DNA of 64,000 bases from Paraspadella gotoi (Eukaryota; Chaetognatha). Within the stretch, counting starts at the first letter, position 1. Each line of letters begins with the position of its first letter. Location: the NCBI GenBank assembly GCA_051294375.1, contig JBJCIZ010000239.1, positions 2,307,476 through 2,371,475 on the forward strand, given 5' to 3'. The position numbers and the translations under genes were made by a program. Below the pieces are notes generated by a model. That model searched no databases and had not been told where the DNA came from. It worked only from the letters and a program-made list of their open reading frames with translations. Shown one piece after another: positions 47,201 through 59,400 of this stretch.

Positions 47201-50200
47201 ATTTACTTGGAATCCATTAGTAAGAAAAGTAATTCCTTTTTTTTTTTTAATATTTATTAGTTTTTAGTTTTTGTTTTTTTTTTTCTTCAGCTTTTGCGAT
47301 CGAGATTGTTCTCGACACAGCTCAGCACTTCGAATCGCTCTACGGAGTGGAAACCGGCGTCAGCCAGTCAATCTCAGCTCTATCCTGCCCGCAGCAACCC
47401 AAAGTACAACAACAAAAACAGTAAAGTGGGCGTAGAAGCGGAAGACATGAAAATCAACGCCGAGGCCACGAACAACATCGCGGAGGGCAGGAACACCATC
47501 GCGGAAGACATGAGCAACGTGGAGGGCTTTAACAATAACTCTGCGGGATTGAACAGCAATCAGGATGGATTCAAAACGCGGACATCGAGGCTGATGGTCC
47601 AAGCAGATCAAACGAGATACGAATCTCGTTTGACAATAAATTCCTTTCTCGATTTCTTTAACGTCAACTCTGAAAAAAGCGCACGGTTCGCGGCCGTAGC
47701 TGATGAGCGATTTTTTTTGGGTTTTTTTTGGAGAATTAGATTTATTGAATGAATGGATAATTTTTATATTGGTTGTGCCAATTTCATAAAATTCAGCTCC
47801 TTGTATTTTGATGCTAGTGCGGAGTACAATAAGTATTCCCCGATCTAATACTTTAGGGAGTGGTCTCTACATACAATTGAAACATTCTTTGAAATATTAT
47901 ACCACTTCATTGATAGGGAAGCCAGGTGCTCTGGGAGTGAATAAACTAGACTGTGAGAGAGTCTTGATTGAAAGCTTGCAGGGACCTGCTATGTCATTAT
48001 CTTGTAAGAGTGATGGAGGCCTTAAACCACCAAAGCCTGTCCAAAGTCAGGGACAAGATCGCTGATTTATTGAATGAATGGATAATTTTTATATTGGTTG
48101 TGCCAATTTCATATAGTATTGATATAAACTCATAATTATTAAAGTTGACTTATGGTCCTGATAAAACGCCTCACCAGTCACCATATCCACATTCTAGGGG
48201 ATTGAAGGGTAAAACTGCTCCCTCGCGTTTGTCTTTGAAAGACACCGAAAATTTGGGTATCACTATATCGAAGACACGACGTGGGACGATAATGAAGGAA
48301 GCGAGGTCAACGGTATGTTTAATAAACATTGTTTACGGGATATTGTAAAACCTTTATTTATTTTTATTTTTTCAACCATTCATTGATTTTTAAGATCATT
48401 CACGTAAAGCCTGGACAGATGAAGGCCTACCACATGAGAGCTATGTTTATTAAAAGAATACTTGCAAGGTAATTCATAAGTAAGTACTTTTAACCCTCCT
48501 GCAAATCACCCTGAAAAATAAGTGAAACACGCCGGAATAAAATAAATAACGCTTACTCTTTTTTTTTTTTTTTTAGTTTACGCAACTGGAAGATTGTTCT
48601 CTTAACTATCCTGGTACCAATTTTTCTGACGCTTTTGAGCTTAATTTTGTGGACTTGCACAGCAGATACGCAGCAAAATGAGAAGCCACTGACGATGGAA
48701 ATTAGTGAAGTTGGTTACTATCTTAAGTGAGCGACGAGCAATCGTGAATTTTTCACATTTCGCTGATACATTTTATCATATAGTTTAATTTCAATTTTCC
48801 AGAATTATTGCGGCCGGGAAATCTTTACTGGCTAACGCTTACTTCTCATATTTGTTTATACCATCGACGGACAGCAAGTATCGTTATGAAGAATATTGTG
48901 AAAAAGACAATTTATTCAATCTCAGCGTCTTGGATAATTGTGTATTCAAAAAAGCGGAACGTGAGAATTTAGTATTTAAATATTCATTTCAAAATTGTCT
49001 ACAACTTTGGCTAGCCAATGTTGTTAATACTAAGTAAATGAGAATGATTTTCATTAACTAAAATCTAATATTTTGGCAGTAAATGTAAAAAGTTTTTTTT
49101 ATTTTTTTATTCAAAACAAAATTTATTTGTTTTATATAGTTTTAAATTAGTATGTGTATAATTTTTGAAGTGATAAATTTAAATTTTAACCTTTTTCATT
49201 AATAATATAACTGTCACGGCATGCTATTTAATGTCGTCGAGTTGTTGACGTTCGAATTTTGAATAATTGGAGTTGCCTTTAGTGAAACACCCAAACACGG
49301 ATCAGAAGTATGACTATTTGGAATTACAAAATTTGGCGATGGGCGCGGGCTTTGACACCATCGGTCATAAATGCTTTGGACCTGGGAATAATCCCGACGA
49401 GTATCGCGATGAAATAATGGTATTATATTTCGTTATATGTTTTATTATGGTGGACTAAAATCCACAAACCGTTCATCAGCGGCCATTGGTGCCGGAGGCA
49501 AGTCATTCGCCTCCCAACCCAAAGGTCCGGAGTTATAGCCCGGTGGTCGCCGAGCAGTTTAGAGGGATGGGGCCTGTAACCCGGTGTTACAGCCTGATCC
49601 GAAGCTCAGGGACTGCTTATATTGAACGGTTCTGTCACTAACATATAACAATAATTACTGTCTCTTCAATATATTATATAAAAGATGATGTTTAGTCAAA
49701 TAAGGGTAATTAATAAGTGAAAGCAAATAGTTGGTTGACAATAGTTTTATTAACGACGGTCAATGATGACAAAGGCGATGACAATAAATTGATAATTAAA
49801 ATATTATTTGAAGAAAGTTTGTTTTGGTCAATTAACAGCGACAAGACTACTCGAATATTTATGGCACAACGTCTTATATTTGCTTGAAGTATGCCGGCCT
49901 AACGAATCGTGCCAATCGGTCTTTTCATGGTAGGTCCCTTCTCGGAGTCAATTGTATTATGAAAAGAAAACTCAAAAACGGAAAAATGTTGCAGGTAACA
50001 GTATTGTGCGCGCCATTTTAAACCACACTTTGGAATTCCTACAACAAATAACGCCTTCCGGAAGTATAGCGAGGTAATTTTGTATATGCAAATAGTTTTA
50101 GTAGACTATGTTGATTTAAAATTTTAAATCTATCAATCAGTTTCAGTTTTGAGACACAGGTAGGTCCAGCTCTAAATTCAAGTGCTTACAGCACAGGAAC

Positions 50201-53200
50201 AGTTTTGGATAGAAGAAAAGCGAGACAATATTTGAAAATTAGGCTAATTTTTATTTTAATTGATATAAAAACGTCTGGAAAATCAAACAGAATCCACTGA
50301 AATTTATGCTTTTTACATAACATGTCATATTTTATTCTTTTACAAAATTTGGGGAAATTTCGGCGAAAATCAAGATGAAGAAGGAGGGGGAATTCTGACT
50401 TTTGCCCGCGCAGCTTTTCTAACTGCAATTCCCTAGAAGAATGAAAGTGTAGGATAGAGAAGCAGGATGTTTCACGCATCCCCTCCAGAACTCTCAACTT
50501 TCTGATAGCAGCAATAGTGGCAGAAATGACCGCATTTTTAACTGGCGCGGCCGCAAAAGCATGCGCGCCTTCTCTGTTTAATAGATTATGTAATCAAAAC
50601 AATTTTTAGTTGCGCTGCGAGTACTCTCTGAGCAACTCTATAAGTCACTTGTCGGTCGGTCGGTCGATATGTTTGTCCGTCGGTCTGTCCCACTTTCGTA
50701 AGTTACGTTAAAAATGCATATTTATTTGCGATAAAGTTGTTTCATGTTTTTAAGGACAGAAAAAACCTCAAATCTAAGAGTCTGCTAGCGCCGCCTTCAC
50801 GGCATGTCGCGTCACGAAAATACACGTGATTAGGCAGTCACTGCGGCGCAACACATTTGAATTACCTTCTTGTTTACCGAGTACCAATTTTCATACCATT
50901 ATTCTTTTATTTACCCGTCCCAAAAGAGCTGGACCTCCGTGTAGTTAAAAACCCTTTCATCAATAAATAAGCTACCTTGGCTCGTGGCGACTAAACACTG
51001 AACAGTGAACAGGCGATGATTGGTTCAGCCTCCATCCGTTACAAAAGATCATATTCATAACGTAAAAAGCGAAGGCTTGAATGAAGACTGGGCCCCAGTA
51101 GGCCGGAACAGGTTGAAAACTAGAAAGTTCTCTCAAATAAATAATGATGAAGTGACTGTTGGAGAATATGAAAATAAAATAATTTTAAAAAATTATCTTA
51201 TTAATAAGCGCACGGAAGCATTTAAAGATTATTTTATTACTATATAAAGTTTAAAATTTTTTTTTATTTTTTAATTTTTTTTAATGGATTCTGATAGAGC
51301 TTTAAAAGTTAGATAAAGGTTATTAATACAAATTTTTAAATTTTTTTGTTTTATTGATAAAAATTCAAAAAAACTATAAAATTTAGCCGATGATGATGAT
51401 GATGATGATTTTTTAACGTTTTTTCTGTTTTTAACCAATTTCTTATCAAAATTTTAAAAATTGTAGTACTAACTTTCATTTAACTTTTCAAGCTCTATAG
51501 AATCCGTTCTTAAAAACTAATTTATTTTTAAAAAAATTTTGTCATTTGTTATATATCTAATAATATATAAAAGCTTCAGTGCAACAACCCAATGAACTAT
51601 TTCAAAAAGTTGCATTGAAAATCGATTTAGTAATAGAAGGAAAAAAGAATTTTTTGAGAGAATTAAAAGTTATAAAAAATGTTCAATTTTGGGGGGCCTA
51701 TGTCAAGACAGAAGACTGGAACCCTGTTTTTTTTCATGAACTTGGAAAAAATGAAAACTAAAGAGGGGGGGACAACCCAATTTTGGGTCTTTTGGTCATT
51801 TTTAGTTTTGGCTCAATATCTCTCTCTCTCCTCTCTTAGTCTCTCTCTATATTTCTTATTTGTTTCCAGAAAAAAACTTTTTATTCCTTAAATTTGTAAA
51901 ATCTTTTACCACTGATGATGAGTTAAAAATTAAGTCGAAATATTAGTCAAAAAATATCGGTTTTTTTTTTATACTTGAACTGCCCCTCCATAGTGAAAAT
52001 ACAATTAATAATTACCCTACATTGCATGATTTTTTTTGTCCTAATATTGAGAATTCTCTGAACGCTTATTCTACAAAAGTAATTCGGGTTCTTTTTCGGT
52101 TTGCAGATACTCGGAAAAGCACGAATGGCGACGGCTTATTTTAACGATCTCCATTATCACGCGGAGCCACCTCTCTCGCTCTCCTGACTAACGCCATCGC
52201 GTTCAAGTTGGGCGCCAAACTGAGAATCGAGGTCCAAACGGAAGATTAATCTTAACAATTTGTTGTTGCGACTATATGATAGTTACTTGGTTCCTTTCTG
52301 TCTCTCCCGCTTGAGTAAAAACGCATTGCTATTTTAAGAAATGATAATATACTATACGGAATCACAGATACTTGGTTACATGCCCAAAGACGAATGATAT
52401 TGAATGAATGAATGAAGGTGAATGTGAATCGATCTGGAAATTAATTTTAAAATTTTTCATACAATCATTTTTATGAGGTTTAAAGCGAGGTCTTACCGAA
52501 CCAATGGTCCTCCAATCAACGATCCATCTATCCTCTTTCTTTTAAATCACTCACCCCAAAAAGATAAAAGACACAAAAGATAGTCAACCATCCTCTACCG
52601 AAAACGGCCAAAGTCCGAAACGAACGTCAAGTGTCCGACACCGGCGAGGCGATCACCATCGAGATGGGACTCAACTACGCGACTTTCCTCGTGACTCCAT
52701 TTTTCATTTTTGGGATCATCAAGGAGAGAGTCACCGGTGCCAAGCATTTGCAGGTAGAGGGAATCGAGAAAGTGAATCTACTCATCGAATGAATAAAACT
52801 GTTTACGTGAAGAAGTTTTGTCTTCGCGCTTACGGAGACCAACGATTTTAGCTTCGTCCGTTTGAAAAGTTTAACATGATGTTTTGAAGAAAAAAGGCAT
52901 AATAAATATTTGAACTTTTGTATTTGTAAAAATGTACGTCAAAAACTCGTAAAACAGGGTATTCTAACGGGCGAAACACATTCTAGGAGATTTGAGTTGA
53001 AACTGACTTTATTATGAAAATCTCTCTCCAAAATTGAGGTTTTATGTATTGGTCAGTAAAAAATACCAAGCGATAAAAAAATTGTCCGAAAAATTGTAAA
53101 GAGTAAAAGAGAGAGATGCGGGGCGAGAAATGTTTTACAGTCGATTTGATCATTTTTTCATTGGTAAACAATTGGATCATGGTTATGAAGCCCAACAAAA

Positions 53201-56200
53201 ACATTCGTTCCTAAGCTGAGAAATGTCAAAGCTATACGATGTATTTACTAATATAATTAATGTTACAAGGACAATGGTCAGATGTGAGGACAGGTGAAGG
53301 TAAGGACCGGGAAGAAGATAAGATTGGTTGAAACTTGAAAGGTGAAAAATTGAGAGAGAGAGAGAGAGAAGCAACAGAGGCAGAGAAAATAATTACATTT
53401 AGCAATGTACAACAGAATAATAAATGGAAAAAACTTAATACTAAACTAGTAATAACAAAAAGAAAATAATTTAGTTAACTATTAAGAACGAAATAAAAAA
53501 TTAAAAAAGGCAATTGCAAAATTATAATATTGAATTTAATTTATAAAAAAAAAACGTTCCTAACGTGTCAAGAGGAAATAAGTATATTTATATATTTAAA
53601 AAATGAATGTAACGCCTTTCATCTCAGTTATTGGCCGGAGTTTGGAAATTCGCTTACTGGTTCGCCAACTTTGTTTGGGATTTTCTATTTTATCAAATCC
53701 CGGTTCTCATCATAATCCTTTTGTTCCTCATTTTCAACTATAAGCTCTTCGTCATTCCTGGCCTCGACAAACTGTGAGTTGTTTGATACAATTGTCAGTC
53801 AACCTGATCGGTAATATCTCCCACTTTGATTTATTGTTTGTTTGTTTTTTCTTTCTGACAGTTACGTGCCTATGCTATTTTTTGGGCTGTCCCAACTTCC
53901 GCTGCTTTACTTGTTTTCATTTGGCATAAGCGAACCTGTTATGGGCGTCATGGTGTTTGGGGTGAGAAAATTGTTACGTATAGAATAAAATCGTGATTAT
54001 GTATTATAGTAAATCTTTGAAGAGACAGTAATTATTGTTATGTGTTAGTGACAGACCCGTTCGATATAAGCAGTCCCTGAGCTTCGGATCAGGCTGTAAC
54101 ACCGAGTTACAGGCGAGTTAAGTGCCCCGCCCCTCATAACTGCAAAGCGACCTCCGGGCTAGAACCCCGAATCTTTGGGTTAGGAGGCGAATGACTCGCC
54201 TCCGGCACCAATGGCCGCTGATGAACGGGTGGTGGATTTTAGTCCACCATACCTTATCATATATCAATAGCGGTATATAACTAAATTGTTGGATAAGTGA
54301 GGGAAATGGTTTTTGATAATAATTTCTAAGTTCATTGTAATAACTCGTCGAGATATTGTCGCGAATGTTAATGTTAGCCTATTGAGATCAAGGTAAGCAC
54401 CAATCAATCCAATCATTTCTTCTCCCCCCCCCTCCTCAAGGTTTTCAATCTCTTGGGCGAGTTGTTTCCCCAATTCGTCGTGGGCACGATTGTCGAATTG
54501 GCCTTCAAGGAGAAGGATCCGCAGACGAAACAGGCTAAGACGTCTCAAGCCGGTCATTGGTTCTACGCGAATATGACGCGGTTCTTTTCCGTTTTTCTCT
54601 CGCCGACTACGATCGACCTCACGTTTAGGAAGATTTTAAAGGTATAGATATTTTTTAAATGGAATAGATATAGATAGATATATAGATATCGAACGGATAC
54701 CTTTGTGATACTAGTTGTAACATTTGGACTGGACTGAGAGAGAATCTTTAATAAATTATAAAAATATTTATTGAATTGTCAAAGAGTATTTGTTGAATTA
54801 TCAATCGTTATTATCGGGTAGGCCTTTAACAAGTTATGGCTGTCCACTGGCTGTCCACTATCCAGTGTCCATGGCTACGGACAGCGGTCAGGCAGCTCTT
54901 AGTCGTACAATCACTTTGCCTTATTTATTTACCTATTATAATCGGTTGTACAAATTTCATATCAATATATTGTGGCAGCAAGACTTAAATCTGCCTCACT
55001 GCTGTCCGTTCTCAGCCTCGTCTCAATGGCTGAGCGAGCTAAATCATCTCGTTACAACCGTACGTCCAGGGTTCGATCCCTGGGTTGTCCCGGTTCTGGC
55101 TTAAATTTGACTTAGCCGGTCTAAACATGAAAGTGACAGGAGGCAGCAGCCCCTATTCCGATTGATGAGATACCTCGCTCCCCGGGTATCACAAGCAATC
55201 CTCCCGTTGTTAATAAAATAATGCAATAATATATATAATAATAATAATATAAAACTTATTTCGATTTGCAGTTTGGAAAGAAGAAGCTTTCATGCGATTA
55301 CAACGATTTGTCTACAACGGACGTTGTTACGGCCATCTTACAAGATCCTAATAAAGGGTGATTTGATTAGGTTAAAATTATAAATCTAATATTTTTTTTT
55401 AATTTTTTGTCTTCTCGAAATAGAGGGTGCATCTATGTGGTAGCGTGGATGTGTATAATTGTGTATATTGTGTATAATGTATAATGTTGCCTCAGTAATA
55501 TGACCAAGGGCTTTAGTTTGCACATATTGTATTTTGTATTTTTATATGTTTACATGTTTATAACATCGCAACTATCCTAGCTAAAGCAAGCTCCCCCTCC
55601 TCCTACACTCCTCAGCCTTCCCCTTCCTCCTCAAGCTTCGATCGCGCAAGTTGCGCGTGAGCCAAGACTTCTTGTTGTTGTTATTATTGTTGTTGTTGTT
55701 GCGGTTCGTTGATGGTATGAAAAAATTTTATAACCCGAATGCTCTTTGTTTCGATTATATTACAAGTTTTTTCGTATCAATCCAGACTGAAGACCTTGTA
55801 TAGTGTATATTGTACTCCGCCCAGCATCAAAATACAAGGAGCTGAATTTTATGAAATTGGTACAACCCAACCAATAAAAAAAATTATCCATTCATTTAAT
55901 AAATAAGCCTTCTTGCCCCTGACATTGGACACTGGACAGGCTTTGGTGGTTTAAAGCCTTCATCACTCTTACAAGTTACATGATAATTACATAGCAGGTC
56001 CCTGAAAGCTTTCAATCTGAGTCTTAAATATCCTTTTTTTTTGGCAGCGGCGAAGCGTTAAAGGATTCGAGCTTCTGGTTGGGCGTGTGGTACACGGACA
56101 GCGCCGCCATCAAATTCTTTGCTAAAGACCCGATCTACGAGCATTCGAAGACGACCATCGACGACATCAAAAATAGCAAAGACGCTCTCGCGGCCATTTG

Positions 56201-56366
56201 CAAAGTCGGTAGATTTTCTGAAGATTTCCCCCCGAGAGTTGGTATCGGAGTTAAGCGCCGGAATACAATGGCGATAATAAAAGTTTTTAGAAGGAAAGAA
56301 ATAATAAGAATTTTTCAAAAAACGTGGTAAAACAAAGTGAATAATTTTTTTTTGTAAAAAAAAAAG

Positions 56367-56406
<40 letters not shown>

Positions 56407-59400
56407 CGGAGGGAGACGGAGGGAGAGAGAGAGAGAGCCTGAACTCGTTTTTTTTAAACGATTCAGAAAAGGCAGCGCCTGATCAAATATATATGTTTTA
56501 GAAAGAAAAAATAATCAGAAATTTTCAAAAAACGAACGATCACGCAAGAGATCGCACACAAAGAGAGACAGAGAGAAACTGAACTCGTTTTAAACGATTC
56601 AGAAAAGGCAGCGCCTAAAAAAAAATATATATAATTAAAAAATAAATAAAAGAAGGCAAAAATGTTTACAATGGTTTACCAATTTGGAAACTTTTTCCAA
56701 TTTTTTCCAATCGCAGCTTGTAAAAGATTTTATTTTTATTTGTATTTAAAATTAAGATATAGCTTCTCATTAAAAAAAATCCTTTGAGTTCCCATTTTTA
56801 TTAGAAATTTAAAAAAATTTTTGAATTTCATCTTCAATATTATATACTGCAATATGTAATTAGCTTAAAGCATTTTTTATATACTAATTTGGATATTATA
56901 ATGAGTACTATAATCTCTTTGCATATTGCAGTAAATCATAATGAAGTGGAAATTCAAACAAAAAATACTTAAATCCAAATGTAATATGAAAATATCACAG
57001 CTATTTCAAGATGAAAAGCCATATCTAAATTTTTAACTTACTATGATCGCACATTTTTAAAACTTTATCATAATTCATAATAATTTTTATTTTTAAAAAA
57101 AACGGTAAGTCACAGCCAAACCTATAAAAGCGTAGTAGTTTTTATATATGAAAACAGCGTGACCCACGACGACGACGACGACGACGTCACAAAGAAGCAA
57201 CCCAAAACATTATAGAGCCTGACCCGGCTTCGCCTGTCAAGGCTCGATAATATCCATTCATTTAATAAATAAGCCTTCTTGCCCCTGACATTGGACACTG
57301 GACAGGCTTTGGTGGTTTAAAGCCTTCATCACCTCTACAAGTTACATGATAATTACATAGCAGGTCCCTGAAAGCTTTCAATCTGAGTCTTAAAATCCTT
57401 TTTTTTGGCAGCGGCGAAGCGTTAAAGGATTCGAGCTTCTGGTTGGGCGTGTGGTACACGGACAGCGCCGCCATCAAATTCTTTGCTAAAGACCCGATCT
57501 ACGAGCATTCGAAGACGACCATCGACGAAATCAAAAATAGCAAAGACGCTCTCGCGGCCATTTGCAAAGTCGGTAGATTTTCTGAAGATTTCCCCCCGAG
57601 AGTTGGTATCGGAGTTTTTTTTTTTTACATGGAATAAACAATTAAACGCTGTTATATCTCGTCAGAGCTAATTTTTAGTTGGGCCGCGAGTACTNNNNNN
57701 NNNNNNNNNNNNNNNNNNNCGCGGAGCAACTCTATAAGTCACTTTTCGGTCCGTCTGTCTGTTCTACTTATAACTTGCCTATAGTTTGTTGCTCGTTTGT
57801 TAAAAACCAAATCTGAGCAACTACTGGCGCCGCCTTTTGTTTTTAAATAAATCTTTTAAACTATAAGGAATAAATGATATGATAAGTAAAAAAAGAAAAG
57901 TAATGCGGCGCAACACCTCCTTGTTTTTGACGGGTTCAGTCGACGGAATTGATCGTTTCTCAGTGTCCCGGCCTCAAGTTTTCGAAGGGCCTGACGTGCA
58001 GGGATGGGAAAATTTGAACGATGGTTACACGGGTGATCCCATCGCCTTCTTTTGCTGCTCCGATAATTTGGACCAGTATGCCGAGCAGTGGAATCCCGGA
58101 GGAACCGTCTCTGATATTTACACGTGGGAAGGCATCGGCGAGTTTCTCGTCTATTTCTCCATTCAGGTGCCGGCGTTCGCGCGTGCGAAGAGTCGTGCTG
58201 TGTGCCGTTTTACGATTGACGGCCGGGCCCGCCTGTTACGCCCCAGCGTGTGGGGCGTCAAACCTGTTGGCCCAGTGTCGGGCGTTAGGGGCTTGCGACC
58301 CTATGTGGCTCCCTCTGCCACTGACGCGATTGACCTAGGTCGGTCTCAGTTTTCCTAAAGCTGAGGGAGGACGTGAGGACTTTGAAGAGAACGAACGGTT
58401 TCCTCTTTGAGACAGTGGGATATGCTGAGATGAGGCGATGGGTAAGGAGATTAATGGAAGGAAAGAATCAGAGAGAGAGAGAGACAGAGAAAGAGAGAAT
58501 TAATGAATAAAATTTGAGCAATAAGGACTTTGGAAATTTGGACGTGAGTCGGTGTGAATATACATTAATATACATATACATTAATATACATATACATTAA
58601 TATATATTAACATACAATCATTGCCTCTTCTCAACTCATCCTTCAGTGCGTAGTGTTCTTCCTTCTCCTCGTGATCGTCGAAGTCGCCCTGAGTCGGCAA
58701 GAGAGCGACGGCGCCGCGAAATGCCGGAAGTCCTGTCGCAAGAAGAAGAAAGAGTCGGAGGAGGAGGAGGAAGAGGAAGAGGAGGACGCCGACGTGGTGG
58801 CGGAGAGAGAGGCCGTGGCAAGATTCGTGTCGGACGTCAATTATTATCAGGCATGCCGCATGTCTAATTATCTATTTATCTAATTATCTATTTGTCTAAT
58901 TATCTATTAATTATCTTGCGATCGAGTCAAGGTAATTTTTTTTTTCTTAAGTAACCGTATTTATGGGCTCGGTTCCAAAGAGTTGATTTTCTTAAATTTT
59001 TCAATTCAAATGATAAAAATAATTATATATTATAATCTTAACTCATCAATCTGATTAGGCATTGTTTGCTCAAACTTGTTCACTAACGCTCGATGCTAAA
59101 AACAGTTAAAAAAATTGAGTCAAAACATCTTTGACAGTTCAGTCAAAACATCCCTGACAATACAGTCTCGAAATCAAGATGGCGGCAAGATCCATTCTTC
59201 CGAATCTGTGAAAAAGATGAAGGAGTACGTGCCGGAGCGTCGGAGCCCTAAGACGCCGCTTGACCCCGAGGTTGTAACATTTTTATTGTTTTTATTATTT
59301 TGGTTTTGCCGACTAATTTTTACGGCTTGAATCGCCCCCAAAAAAAAGAGTTTTTTTTTTAATTTTTATTAATGACAAACAATTCGGGTCATTTGATCTA

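Larger units (their letters stand above)
50074..52106. other. 2-kb ABCA intron
   Basis: It holds a family B MITE (50609-50868), a family D repeat (51100-51690) and GAT triplets at 51390-51410. A missing small exon of extracellular domain 2 could lie here, but none was recognised. Confidence 0.6.

Noticed and set aside
55010-55090. tRNA gene
   Set aside because: There is a good B box but no cloverleaf with matching acceptor stem; the AT-rich tail points to a SINE.
58166-58358. Extension of exon 57940 to the stop at 58356
   Set aside because: The conserved helix continues from SIQ directly to CVVFFLLLV at 58647, and a GTGCCG donor lies at 58167; the extension is intronic read-through.
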